A DNA stretch of 64,000 bases from CAVVIO01 sp963748095. Its GTDB lineage: Bacteria; Bacteroidota; Bacteroidia; Bacteroidales; UBA10428. The stretch is from assembly GCA_963748095.1 (NCBI GenBank), contig CAVVIO010000029.1:1-64000 (forward strand), read 5' to 3'. The notes beneath the pieces are model-generated. The model saw only the letters and a list, made by a program, of their open reading frames with translations, was not told the DNA's origin and ran no database searches. Below, in pieces: positions 16,230-25,460 of this stretch. The position numbers were made by a program, and so were the translations under genes. Each line of letters starts with the position of its first letter. The stretch's first letter is position 1.

Positions 16230-17102
16230 ATGAAAGTAACCGGATTTTCCTTTATAAGGAATGCTATAAAATATGACTATCCCGTGGTGGAGTCAATTAA
16301 ATCTGTTCTGCCGCTTTGTGATGATTTTGTTGTAGCTGTGGGAAATTCAGATGATGGCACCCTCGAGTTGATTAAAAATATTGCCCCTGAGAAAATACGC
16401 GTTATTGAAACCGTTTGGAACGATTCGTTAAGAGAAGGGGGTAAAGTGCTGGCACAGGAAACCGACAAAGCTTTTCATGAAATTTCCGGAGATTCCGACT
16501 GGGCTTTTTACATTCAGGGTGACGAGGTAGTACATGAAAAATACCTCGATACGGTTTATTCTGAAATGAAAAAGTGGAAGGATGTTCAAAAAGTAGACGG
16601 CCTCTTGTTCAAATACCGGCATTTCTATGGTTCATATGATTATACCGGTGAGTCGTTACGCTGGTACCGCAGGGAAATAAGAGTGATACGCAACGACAAA
16701 AATATTTATTCTTACAGGGACGCCCAGGGATTCCGTAAAGGAGAGAATGAAAAATTACGGGTTAAACTCATCGATGCATATGTGTACCACTATGGCTGGG
16801 TGAAAGAACCCGGAGCTATGCAGGGCAAACAGGAATCCTTCAATAAGCTATGGCACGATGACTTCTGGCTGGATAAGAATGTAGCAAAAGCTGAAAGGTT
16901 TGATTATTCGAACATTGATGCTTTGTCAGTTTTTGAAGGCACGCATCCCGAAGTAATGCTGGAACGAATCCAAAAGAAAAACTGGCATTTTGACTATGAT
17001 CTTTCTTATAATAAATTTACTGCCAAGGAGAAGTTTAAAAGAACGGTAGAAAAATTAACCGGTCATAGGATAGGGGAATACCGGAATTACAGACTGGTTT
17101 GA
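16230..17102 (+). CDS. GT2-type glycosyltransferase-like protein
   Basis: 290 residues, no membrane helix. The N-terminus (FSFIRNAIKYDYPVVESIKS, then D-D-F-V-V-A-V-G-N-S-D-D-G-T) is the nucleotide-binding start of GT-A fold family 2 enzymes, and W-A-F-Y-I-Q-G-D-E-V-V-H near residue 95 holds the D-x-D/E-like metal-binding position (GDE). Acceptor and sugar are unknown; it is not in a polysaccharide cluster. Convergent with miaA, 21 bp apart. Confidence 0.8.
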   Translation: MKVTGFSFIRNAIKYDYPVVESIKSVLPLCDDFVVAVGNSDDGTLELIKNIAPEKIRVIETVWNDSLREGGKVLAQETDKAFHEISGDSDWAFYIQGDEVVHEKYLDTVYSEMKKWKDVQKVDGLLFKYRHFYGSYDYTGESLRWYRREIRVIRNDKNIYSYRDAQGFRKGENEKLRVKLIDAYVYHYGWVKEPGAMQGKQESFNKLWHDDFWLDKNVAKAERFDYSNIDALSVFEGTHPEVMLERIQKKNWHFDYDLSYNKFTAKEKFKRTVEKLTGHRIGEYRNYRLV

Positions 17103-17123
17103 AACCAGACCCTTTCTTAATTT

Positions 17124-18047
17124 TTATCCCAGAATGATCTTCATACTTCTTTTCACCTTTTCCTCATCAGTTAAGGCCCCATCGAGCCAGTGAATGACCG
17201 TCCCTGCCTTTTCCATTTTCCGGAACCAGGTCATCTGCCGTTTGGCAAACTGGTGAATAGCAATATTCAGTCTGCTTACCATTTCACTATATTCCAGTTC
17301 TCCAGTCAGGTACTGTGTAATGTATTTGTATTCGAGCCCGTAATAAACTAAATCCCCGGGCAATATACCTTCATCCAGCAAACGCTGTACTTCCTCTACC
17401 ATTCCGCCTTTTAGCCGTTCCTGTAACCGGTGGGTAATTCTGTCTCGCTGCACTTCCCGGTCGAACTTTATGCCGATAAAAACCGGATTAATGACGGGAT
17501 ATTCCTTTTCGGTTCCTGGATGATCTGCATAATATGCTTCTATCTCGATAGCCCGTATGGCTCTTTCTTTTGAATCAACATCTGAAATATTATGTAATTT
17601 CTTATATCCTGACAATATCTGAGTCAGCTCATCCAGTGACTTTTCCTTCAGTTTACGATGAAATTCAATATCCGGAGGAACCGGTAGCAAGCGGTAACCC
17701 CTGATCACGGCTTCGATATACATTCCGGTCCCCCCGCAGAGCAAAGGCATTTTTCCTTTTTCAGTAATTAATTGAAATGCTTTTATAAAATCCTGTTGGT
17801 ATTCGAAAACACTGTATTTATACCCGGGTTCTACAATATCTATCAGGTGAAAAGGTATCTGCCTGCCATTTACCATATAATCCCTGATATCTTTCCCTGT
17901 ACCGATATCCATACGCCGGTAAACCTGTCGTGAATCGGCACTAATAATTTCCCCGTTCAGCTCCCCGGCCAGTTTTGCCGCAAAAGCGGTCTTGCCACCG
18001 GCAGTGGGGCCAATTACTGAAATCAGGTTATACTTGCTCTTTATCAT
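17124..18047 (-). CDS. miaA: tRNA dimethylallyltransferase
   Basis: Transfers a dimethylallyl group to N6 of A37 in tRNAs that read UNN codons. 307 residues, full length. P-loop IGPTAGGKTAFA (residues 12-23), I-I-S-A-D-S-R-Q-V-Y-R-R-M-D-I-G-T-G-K (catalytic Asp and substrate loop), H-L-I-D-I-V-E-P, G-G-T-G-M-Y-I-E-A near 103, and the C-terminal K-R-Q-M-T-W-F-R. Divergent from smpB, another translation-quality gene, sharing a spacer of about 95 bp. Confidence 0.97.
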   Translation of the reverse strand: MIKSKYNLISVIGPTAGGKTAFAAKLAGELNGEIISADSRQVYRRMDIGTGKDIRDYMVNGRQIPFHLIDIVEPGYKYSVFEYQQDFIKAFQLITEKGKMPLLCGGTGMYIEAVIRGYRLLPVPPDIEFHRKLKEKSLDELTQILSGYKKLHNISDVDSKERAIRAIEIEAYYADHPGTEKEYPVINPVFIGIKFDREVQRDRITHRLQERLKGGMVEEVQRLLDEGILPGDLVYYGLEYKYITQYLTGELEYSEMVSRLNIAIHQFAKRQMTWFRKMEKAGTVIHWLDGALTDEEKVKRSMKIILG

Positions 18048-18143
18048 ATACTTAACAAATACGGGTAATCCCTGTTGCCAAATTATGGTTATTCCATAAA
18101 AATAGTATTATTTTGTAAAAACATTTATATCCCTGAAAACAGA

Positions 18144-18590
18144 ATGACTAATATCAATATCAGAAATAAGAAAGCGTCGCACGATTACGAATTCATTGAG
18201 AAATATACAGCCGGTATTGTACTTACGGGTACAGAAATAAAGTCGATACGGATGGGAAAGGCAGGTCTGGTGGATGCTTATTGTTTCTTTGTAAACGGGG
18301 AGTTATGGGTAAAGAATATGCATGTGGCAGAATACGATTGGGGAAACTATAATAACCACCTTCCTAAACGTGACCGGAAATTATTACTGAACAAGAAGGA
18401 GCTATACAAGATTGACAGAAAAATAAAAGAAAAGGGATTCACCATGGTTGCCACCCGGTTATTTATCAACGAAAAAGGCTTTGCCAAATTAGAGATTGCC
18501 CTGGCGCGTGGCAAGAAAGAGTACGACAAGCGTGAAGACATTAAAAAACGCGATACCAAAAGAGAACTCGATCGAATGCGGAAATTATAA
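18144..18590 (+). CDS. smpB: SsrA-binding protein
   Basis: Binds tmRNA and delivers it to stalled ribosomes for trans-translation. From ATG 18144 the protein has 148 residues beginning MTNINIRNKKASHDYEF; a TTG 23 codons upstream would add a tail with no homology and is not used. SmpB signatures: Y-T-A-G-I-V-L-T-G-T-E-I-K-S-I-R, H-V-A-E-Y, R-K-L-L-L-N-K-K-E-L and the positively charged C-terminal K-K-E-Y-D-K-R...K-R-D tail that reads the A site. Its stop lies 3 bp from the convergent stop of the next gene. Confidence 0.96.
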   Translation: MTNINIRNKKASHDYEFIEKYTAGIVLTGTEIKSIRMGKAGLVDAYCFFVNGELWVKNMHVAEYDWGNYNNHLPKRDRKLLLNKKELYKIDRKIKEKGFTMVATRLFINEKGFAKLEIALARGKKEYDKREDIKKRDTKRELDRMRKL

Positions 18591-18593
18591 GTA

Positions 18594-19952
18594 TTATTGC
18601 GAGAAGAAGAAATTATTAAGTTCGTAAATATCCTGTGTGGTAAGGTTTGAATCAAAATCGAAAAATTTATCGATAGCATTAAGCATTTCATCAAATGAAA
18701 TATAACCATCATTATTTTTATCCAGCTTTTTGAATTTTGCCGGAATTGCCTTTGCAGTACCTGCCTGGTTGCTAGCATAACTGGCAGGTGTACGTAAATA
18801 CAACTCAACTTCATCACGTTTTACTGCCATGGAATTATCGAGCATGCTGATAAGCTGATCATCCGATATCTGAACACCACGATCATTCACAAATGCCCCA
18901 TAAGGAGTATTCAACTGATCATCCTTATAATTGGGAACGCCATCCAGATCATCATCCAGCGGGCAACCTACCGAATCGACCTTTACCCCATAAGGTGTTC
19001 CCGGACAATTGTCCCAGCCATCATATACACCATCTACATCCTCATCACCGTAAAAAAAGGAATAATCATAGTCATCTACCTCAGCAAAGAACTTTTCCAC
19101 CTTCAGTGTTTTCGAGTCGGAAAACAGGTCGAAATTAAGAGAAACAGATGTATACAGGAAACTATCGTTCATCTTATTACCGATAATTCCTGATGTATTT
19201 TTATAACTTACATGGTCGATAAGATCTGAAAAAGTATAATGATACGATGCGGAAACCCGAAGCATAAACCGGTAGGTGATCCAAAAATCGAGACCTACCT
19301 CGATTGGTACGGCAAATGTATACTGTGGGTACGCACCCTGTCCCCAGTCGTAATTCCGAAGATTGGTCTCGTAAACATAGTCCCTTTGCATCAACTTGGC
19401 GGTACCGTAATTTTCAGGATTTTCAGGCAGATTCCGTATCGTACCGTCCGACCAGTAATTATATTTTACTCCGCCTGCACCGAAACTGTCAATTTTCGAG
19501 TTAAAGGTAACAGTTTCAATACCCAGTGCTATGTAGGGATGACATGTGCGGTCCTTTTTAAAAAAATTGTCGAAATCGTAATTGATGTTTACACCAAAAG
19601 TGTAAATATTAGACTGAAAATTAAAATTCCGGTTCAGGTCGGTATAAGAACGTTCATTCCCTGTTAGTTTACCCGAGATAAGATAAAAATCTCCCCGGAA
19701 ATAATGTTTATTGTCAATAAAAGTAGAGACATTGACATTGAAGCCGGGGGTGCCGATCATTGGCGAGAAACCCGGACTCTTTATATCACCAAAATAATTG
19801 AATAATCCCCCACCAATGCCAATTACCGGTTTATACACAGGATTAATAACATCCACTTCCTGGATCAGCAGGTCTTCGATATCACCCTGACCGTAAGCCC
19901 CTGCAAAAACACAGGTTAAAATAACAAACAGAAAAAATTTAACGTCTTTCAT
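18594..19952 (-). CDS. outer-membrane beta-barrel protein with TSP3 repeats and an EF-hand
   Basis: 452 residues with a signal peptide (ending CVFAGAYGQ). Residues 35-290 look like a beta-barrel with alternating aromatic strands. Residues 300-365 carry thrombospondin type-3 calcium-binding repeats (D-E-D-V-D-G-V-Y-D-G-W-D-N-C-P-G-T and D-D-D-L-D-G-V-P-N). Residues near 412-423 form a canonical EF-hand loop (D-K-N-N-D-G-Y-I-S-F-D-E). Unlike OmpA-type proteins there is no OmpA peptidoglycan domain after the TSP3 repeats. It follows the duplicated exported protein (gap 39 bp), so the two are probably one transcript. A calcium-responsive envelope role is inference. Confidence 0.82.
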   Translation of the reverse strand: MKDVKFFLFVILTCVFAGAYGQGDIEDLLIQEVDVINPVYKPVIGIGGGLFNYFGDIKSPGFSPMIGTPGFNVNVSTFIDNKHYFRGDFYLISGKLTGNERSYTDLNRNFNFQSNIYTFGVNINYDFDNFFKKDRTCHPYIALGIETVTFNSKIDSFGAGGVKYNYWSDGTIRNLPENPENYGTAKLMQRDYVYETNLRNYDWGQGAYPQYTFAVPIEVGLDFWITYRFMLRVSASYHYTFSDLIDHVSYKNTSGIIGNKMNDSFLYTSVSLNFDLFSDSKTLKVEKFFAEVDDYDYSFFYGDEDVDGVYDGWDNCPGTPYGVKVDSVGCPLDDDLDGVPNYKDDQLNTPYGAFVNDRGVQISDDQLISMLDNSMAVKRDEVELYLRTPASYASNQAGTAKAIPAKFKKLDKNNDGYISFDEMLNAIDKFFDFDSNLTTQDIYELNNFFFSQ

Positions 19953-19991
19953 GTTTTCCTTCTGTTATTCCCATTTTTAAACTAACCACAA

Positions 19992-21353
19992 TTATTTATA
20001 CCATTTCTGATTTGCAATCATCAGCGCTTCCTGCACGGTAATACGGGTACCGTTATTATATGCAGACACGAATGCATCTTTGATGTCAGTGGTATTCCAC
20101 ACTTGAACACGGGCATCACGGGCATCTTTATAGACCTTATACGAACCGATGGAATATTTGATCCATCCTTCGTGATATTCTGTTCTGATTTCTTTTTTAA
20201 AATCATATTTTTTGAAATACCGCCTGATGACAACCGGTTTATGACCTGCAGCCAGTTGCACCCTGTAATAAACGCCCTGTTCGGGTTCGAGCATATAGGG
20301 TAACAGACTTTTCATTTCTTTTTTATTCAATTCGCCCGTTATGGGTTCTTCAACAGGAGTTACCTTTTTTTCCTGCTGTTTAACAGGTTCTTTCTCGGGT
20401 GGTTTTACTTCTTCGGGAATGACAGTACCCGCTTTTACAGCAGCTATTAACTGCTGTACCTGTTCTTTACTTAAATCTTCCACTGCAATATCTTTTTCCA
20501 CAATATCAATACTGATGGTCTTTTCTCCTTCCAGATACGAAAACTGGCCTTTTATAACAGGTTGCAGCATATTTTTCGGATCAACCGGAACGAGCTTGTA
20601 TGAAACCACATAATACGGTTCCGACGGCAGATTCATCCACAGGAATTTTGCCAGATGATCCTTAAACGTAAAGATAGCATCTTTCGTATCAACCTGTACA
20701 GCTTTATAACCAACCGGTATGTTTTCTTCAATTTTTGCAAATTTTTCCTTATTTTCCTTATTTACAAGAATGTTCACCATGTATTCATTTCCAGCATCAT
20801 TGAGATAGGGTTTTTGACGGACACAGATGATATTATCCGATCCTGAGGCATAAGGTGGAATATACTGAATTACTTTTTCTTCAAAATCCTTAATATCCAC
20901 CACCTGACCCGGGTCGATATTTGGTGAAGGTTGTATTTCGATGCTTTGTTCCGGAACGCTTATCGATTTCCTCTCGTTATTCTGAATGTATGAAAACTTA
21001 CCTTTAAGAGTGAATGTACCTTTTAACCGTTCATCTACTTTCACTTTGTAACTGAACGTAAATTCTTCCTGGCGTGGCAAACGCAACCATATCAAGCGAA
21101 CGCGATGATCCTTAAATGAAAAATCGGCATTGGAAGACACATCGGAAGAGGCAGAAAGCCCCGCCGGAATGACCTGTTGAAATCGCGAAAAGCTTTCAAG
21201 GTCACCCTTATTCACGGTAATTTTGACATTAAATTCCGTGCCTGCAACTACCTGTGTAGGTACCTCCATTTTTATTGAAACGTCGGCAGGAAAAAACCGG
21301 GTGATCAGCAATGCTACCAACAGATTCAAAAAAGGAATAAAAACTCTAAACAT
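19992..21353 (-). CDS. exported protein with internal duplication and SPOR-like C-terminus
   Basis: 453 residues with an N-terminal hydrophobic segment (signal or anchor). Two homologous modules of about 110 residues (roughly 30-145 and 185-300) each carry F-x-x-x-x-x-x-I-P-x-G-x-x-A, then x-F-x-F-K-D-H, L-x-L-P, V-S-Y-K or F-S-Y-K and K-G-x-F-S-Y. A Pro/Glu/Lys-rich linker follows (310-350), then an C-terminal part from about 365 starting Y-Y-R-V-Q-L-A-A-G-H with S-I-G-S-Y-K-V-Y-K-D-A-R-D-A-R, which resembles SPOR-type domains. I do not recognise the whole protein. Co-transcribed with the TSP3/EF-hand protein downstream. A TAnnTTTG core lies 51 bp upstream. Confidence 0.75.
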   Translation of the reverse strand: MFRVFIPFLNLLVALLITRFFPADVSIKMEVPTQVVAGTEFNVKITVNKGDLESFSRFQQVIPAGLSASSDVSSNADFSFKDHRVRLIWLRLPRQEEFTFSYKVKVDERLKGTFTLKGKFSYIQNNERKSISVPEQSIEIQPSPNIDPGQVVDIKDFEEKVIQYIPPYASGSDNIICVRQKPYLNDAGNEYMVNILVNKENKEKFAKIEENIPVGYKAVQVDTKDAIFTFKDHLAKFLWMNLPSEPYYVVSYKLVPVDPKNMLQPVIKGQFSYLEGEKTISIDIVEKDIAVEDLSKEQVQQLIAAVKAGTVIPEEVKPPEKEPVKQQEKKVTPVEEPITGELNKKEMKSLLPYMLEPEQGVYYRVQLAAGHKPVVIRRYFKKYDFKKEIRTEYHEGWIKYSIGSYKVYKDARDARVQVWNTTDIKDAFVSAYNNGTRITVQEALMIANQKWYK

Positions 21354-21403
21354 CAGGCTAAAATTTATAACCAGCTAAAAATAAATAATTCAGTCTTTAA
21401 TCG

Positions 21404-21411
21404 CAAAAGTA
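21404..21411 (-). promoter_or_regulatory. -7 element upstream of the duplicated exported protein gene
   Basis: TACTTTTG on the minus strand, 51 bp before the start codon at 21353; fits TAnnTTTG. Confidence 0.4.
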
Positions 21412-21483
21412 ATTTATATTAAAAATGTTAATAACTTTTTGTTAAACTTTTAATTTATATAAAAGTACGGTTAATTTTCATAA

Positions 21484-22194
21484 TCAGAAATTCGGGCTCA
21501 ACAGGTACTTCGAATAGAACTTATCAATATGTTCTACTGCTTCCTCTACGGTATCTACCACTTTAAATAATTCCAGATCCTTCGGGGCAATGTTCTTTTC
21601 CTGTTCCATCATTGTTTCTTTTATCCATTTTACGAGTCCTTCCCAGTATTGTTTTCCGATCAATGCAATTGGAAACTTGCCGATTTTTTCGGTTTGAATA
21701 AGTGTCAGCGCTTCAAAGAGCTCATCGAAGGTACCGAAACCACCCGGAAGAACAATAAATCCCTGGGCATATTTCATGAACATTACTTTCCGTACAAAGA
21801 AATGATCGAAGGTGATCAGTTTGTCCGAATCGATAAAAAAGTTGGGCTCCTGTTCAAAAGGCAGGTCGATATTAATTCCCACCGAACGGCCTTTCCCCCG
21901 TTTTGCACCCAGATTACCGGCTTCCATAATGCCGGGGCCTCCGCCTGTAATCACACCGTAACCATGTTGCGTAAGCTGGTAGGCTACCTCTTCTGCCAGT
22001 TTGTAATATTTTGTTCCCGGCTCGGTTCTGGCCGATCCGAATATAGAAACACATGGCCCTATACGTGCCAATTTTTCAAATCCTTCTACAAACTCCGACA
22101 TGATTTTGAAGATCTTCCAGCTATCTGCTGTTTTTATCTCGTTCCAGTTTTTTTTCTTGAAGGCATCTTTAATTTTTTCTTCGCCGCTTGTCAT
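21484..22194 (-). CDS. LOG-family Rossmann-fold protein (TIGR00730)
   Basis: 236 residues. The family hydrolyses nucleoside 5'-monophosphates to base and ribose 5-phosphate (cytokinin-type LOG enzymes) and was often misnamed lysine decarboxylase. Seen here: S-I-F-G-S-A-R-T near residue 50, G-G-G-P-G-I-M-E-A-G-N-L-G-A, and P-G-G-F-G-T-F-D-E-L-F-E-A-L, which is the PGGxGTxxE phosphate-binding/catalytic motif, plus the upstream R-K-V-M-F. All motif residues are intact. A TATATTTG promoter core lies at 22255-22262. Confidence 0.93.
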   Translation of the reverse strand: MTSGEEKIKDAFKKKNWNEIKTADSWKIFKIMSEFVEGFEKLARIGPCVSIFGSARTEPGTKYYKLAEEVAYQLTQHGYGVITGGGPGIMEAGNLGAKRGKGRSVGINIDLPFEQEPNFFIDSDKLITFDHFFVRKVMFMKYAQGFIVLPGGFGTFDELFEALTLIQTEKIGKFPIALIGKQYWEGLVKWIKETMMEQEKNIAPKDLELFKVVDTVEEAVEHIDKFYSKYLLSPNF

Positions 22195-22546
22195 ATTTTT
22201 TCCAATTATTTTCTAAATAAATTCTCCACTCCAAAAATGGTAAAGTTTTATACGCAAATATAATCGCTTTGTTTGATTCGACAGCATATTGCTTCTTATG
22301 AGAAATCTGATTTTTCTTTTTATGATAAAATTGATGGGGAATAATTCGATTTGCAATATACATGAGATTGTTAAATTAAAGTCCGTTTGGACAATAATAA
22401 ATATGTTACAAAATTGATTAGAAGTGTGAATTGGAAATGTATTGAAAGTACCTGGCGTACTTGTAGTTAAAAATTCCAGTTATAATCAGGTAATGTAGGC
22501 GCTTTACCTTTGAAAAATCACCTGAAATGAATCGGTAAGAATGATC
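22195..22546. other. spacer between LOG gene and uvrA
   Basis: 352 bp between two minus-strand genes. It holds the TATATTTG core for the LOG gene (22255-22262) near its left end; otherwise AT-rich with no clear terminator for uvrA. Confidence 0.5.
22255..22262 (-). promoter_or_regulatory. -7 element for the LOG-family gene
   Basis: TATATTTG on the minus strand, 61 bp before the start codon at 22194. Confidence 0.4.
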
Positions 22547-25423
22547 TTAATTTTCAACAGGTTTAACTTTACTCAGGTTGAGTTCCGGTTCGAGGAACGC
22601 GGCAGTATAGCTATTTTTATTCTTTATGAGTTCTTCGGGCGTGCCGGTTGCAATTACCTCACCTCCACCTACACCTCCTTCATATCCAAGATCAATAATA
22701 TAATCGGCCATTTTTATCACATCCATGTTATGTTCGATTACGATAACTGTATTTCCCTTGTCCACCAGCTGGTTCAGTACATTCAGCAATACCCGTACAT
22801 CTTCGAAATGAAGGCCGGTAGTCGGCTCATCGAGTATATACATCGTTTTTCCGGTATCACGTTTCGAAAGTTCTGCTGCCAGCTTCACCCGCTGGCTTTC
22901 GCCGCCGGATAGTGTTGTTGATGGCTGTCCCAGGGTGATATATCCAAGCCCTACCTGTTTAATTGTAATTAATTTATTCAGAATAGAAGGTATATTCTGG
23001 AAAAATTCCACTGCCTGATTAATGGTCATATCCAGCACATCACTGATCGATTTTCCTTTGTACCTTACTTCGAGTGTTTCCCGGTTATACCTTTTACCGT
23101 TGCAATCGCGGCAAACAACATATACATCGGGAAGGAAATTCATTTCGATGGTCTGAACCCCTGCGCCCTGGCATGTTTCACACCTGCCCCCTTTAACATT
23201 AAACGAAAACCTTCCGGCCTTATATCCCCTGATCTTTGCTTCACGGGTTTGTTCGAATAATTTTCGTATATCGGAAAATACATTGGTATAGGTAGCAGGG
23301 TTCGATCGTGGTGTGCGCCCCAATGGAGACTGGTTAACCTCGATGACCTTGTCGATGTTCGATATTCCGGAAATGGATTTATAAGGTAATGGTTCGGCTG
23401 ATGAACGGTAAAAGTGTTTACTTAAAATAGGATAAAGTGTTTCGTTGATAAGCGTGGATTTTCCACTGCCTGAAACCCCGGTTACACAAATAAACCTTCC
23501 CAGGGGAAATTCTACACTTACATTTTTTAAATTATTCCCGTTGGCACCTTTAATTGTAATCGACTTATGCCCCCCGTTCCTTCGAATATCGGGGACAGTA
23601 ATTTCTTTCTCGTGGTTCAGATAACAAGCCGTAAGGCTACAGCCTTTTTTAATATCCTCTACCGTTCCTGTAGCAACTACTCTGCCGCCATGTCGTCCGG
23701 CATAAGGTCCCATATCCACAATATAATCTGCCGAATTGATCATTTCCTTATCGTGTTCCACCACAATAATGGAATTTCCGCTATCCCGCAGTTGCTGTAA
23801 AGCCTGAATGAGTTTCCGGTTATCGCGCTGGTGCAAACCGATACTTGGTTCATCGAGGATATACAGCACATTGACCAGTTGTGAACCGATCTGTGTTGCC
23901 AGCCGGATACGCTGGCTCTCACCGCCCGAAAGACTGCCTGCACTACGGTTAAGCGACAGGTAATCGAGTCCAACATTAAGCAGAAAACTTACACGCGTTC
24001 TCAGTTCTTTCAATATTTCCGTGGCGATCTTCTGTTGTTTTTCGGATAAATGCTGTTCTACATTTTCCAACCATGTGGCAAGTTGTCCGATGTCGAGGCC
24101 AGCCAGTTCAGATATGTTCCTGTCATGAATTTTAAAATACAAAGCTTCCTTTTTCAATCGGGCTCCATTACACTCGGGACAGGTAATTTTCCGTATAAAC
24201 TGGTTCGACCATTTTTTATTTTTATCTGCCACCTTACCGTTTTGAAGATTTGCCACATAATTGACGATTCCCTCGAAACTCAGAAAATAATTGGAAGAAA
24301 GCCCAAGTGGTGAATTTTCCAGCTTAAAAGTTTCTTCCGAACCATAAAGTATCACATTCATCCCGTCTTCAGGAATATCCTTTATGGGCGTATTAAGTGT
24401 AAATTTATACTTGGAGGCTATGGATTCAAGTTGCCAGAATATCAGCGAATTTTTATAGGGCCCCAGCGGTTCGATCCCTCCACGGCGGATGCTTAATTCG
24501 GAATTTGGAATAATCTTCAGAATATCAATTTCATTTACAGTTCCCAGCCCGTTGCACCGGGGGCATGCCCCGTGCGGTGAATTAAAAGAAAAACTGTGCG
24601 GGGCAGGTTCATTGTAAGACAATCCGGTGGTAGGGCACATCAGTTTACGACTAAGATAGCGGGTATTATCCGTATCTTTTTCCTGAATGAGGATAATTCC
24701 CTTACCGTGATCCATGGCTATGGAGACTGATTCTTTCAATCGTTTCCTGTCAGTTGAAGTAACCATTATTTTATCAATCACCATCTCAATATCGTGGTTT
24801 TTGTAACGGTCGACTTTCATACCGTAACGCAGTTCCTCAATCTTTCCATCGATACGTACACTTATAAATCCTTTCCGGCGGATCTGTTCAAACAATTCTT
24901 TATAATGTCCTTTACGTCCTCTGACCACCGGCGCCAGAACAATGATTTTCCGGTCTCTGAATTTTTCTTCAATCAGGTCGATAATCTGGTCATCGGTATA
25001 TTTGACCATTTTTTCACCGGTATTATAAGAATAGGCTATTCCGGCCCTGGCGTATAACAATCGCAGATAATCGTATATTTCGGTAATAGTGCCTACTGTC
25101 GACCTTGGGTTTTTGTTGGTGGATTTTTGTTCGATGGATATTACGGGACTCAGACCTGTGATTTTATCCACATCAGGACGTTCCATATTTCCCAGAAACT
25201 GGCGTGCATAAGCTGATAATGTTTCTATATACCTGCGCTGGCCTTCTGCATAAATGGTATCAAACGCCAGCGATGATTTTCCGCTGCCGCTCAAACCTGT
25301 AATTACCGTCAGTTTATTGCGGGGTATGGTTACATCAATATTTCGCAGGTTATGTACCCTTGCCCCCAGTACATTGATCTCTTCTTCAGAATCGATAATA
25401 TAATCTTTTTCTTTTTCCAACAC
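22547..25423 (-). CDS. uvrA: excinuclease ABC subunit A
   Basis: DNA-damage recognition ATPase of nucleotide excision repair. 958 residues, full length. Two ABC modules: Walker A GLSGSGKSSLAFDT (near 44) and GVSGSGKSTLINETL (near 650); signature L-S-G-G-E-S-Q-R twice (near 498 and 840); D-E-P-S-I-G-L-H and D-E-P-T-T-G-L-H Walker B. Zinc-module Cys pairs are present: C-P-R-C-N-G-L-G, C-P-E-C-N-G-A-R and C-E-T-C-Q-G-A-G...C-R-D-C-N-G-K-R. Followed 3' by the LOG gene; preceded 37 bp upstream by the lytic transglycosylase gene stop. A CAAAATTA (TAATTTTG) core at 25438-25445 could be its own promoter. Confidence 0.98.
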   Translation of the reverse strand: MLEKEKDYIIDSEEEINVLGARVHNLRNIDVTIPRNKLTVITGLSGSGKSSLAFDTIYAEGQRRYIETLSAYARQFLGNMERPDVDKITGLSPVISIEQKSTNKNPRSTVGTITEIYDYLRLLYARAGIAYSYNTGEKMVKYTDDQIIDLIEEKFRDRKIIVLAPVVRGRKGHYKELFEQIRRKGFISVRIDGKIEELRYGMKVDRYKNHDIEMVIDKIMVTSTDRKRLKESVSIAMDHGKGIILIQEKDTDNTRYLSRKLMCPTTGLSYNEPAPHSFSFNSPHGACPRCNGLGTVNEIDILKIIPNSELSIRRGGIEPLGPYKNSLIFWQLESIASKYKFTLNTPIKDIPEDGMNVILYGSEETFKLENSPLGLSSNYFLSFEGIVNYVANLQNGKVADKNKKWSNQFIRKITCPECNGARLKKEALYFKIHDRNISELAGLDIGQLATWLENVEQHLSEKQQKIATEILKELRTRVSFLLNVGLDYLSLNRSAGSLSGGESQRIRLATQIGSQLVNVLYILDEPSIGLHQRDNRKLIQALQQLRDSGNSIIVVEHDKEMINSADYIVDMGPYAGRHGGRVVATGTVEDIKKGCSLTACYLNHEKEITVPDIRRNGGHKSITIKGANGNNLKNVSVEFPLGRFICVTGVSGSGKSTLINETLYPILSKHFYRSSAEPLPYKSISGISNIDKVIEVNQSPLGRTPRSNPATYTNVFSDIRKLFEQTREAKIRGYKAGRFSFNVKGGRCETCQGAGVQTIEMNFLPDVYVVCRDCNGKRYNRETLEVRYKGKSISDVLDMTINQAVEFFQNIPSILNKLITIKQVGLGYITLGQPSTTLSGGESQRVKLAAELSKRDTGKTMYILDEPTTGLHFEDVRVLLNVLNQLVDKGNTVIVIEHNMDVIKMADYIIDLGYEGGVGGGEVIATGTPEELIKNKNSYTAAFLEPELNLSKVKPVEN

Positions 25424-25437
25424 AGCTCAAAATTAGA

Positions 25438-25445
25438 AACAACAC
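25438..25445 (-). promoter_or_regulatory. possible -7 element for uvrA
   Basis: TAATTTTG on the minus strand, 15 bp before the uvrA start codon, inside the short gap after the transglycosylase gene. The implied leader would be very short. Confidence 0.3.
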
Positions 25446-25460
25446 AATTCAATTATCATG

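Noticed and set aside
18075..18143. Upstream TTG start adding 23 residues to SmpB
   Set aside because: SmpB homologues start at the ATG at 18144; the extra text is not SmpB-like.
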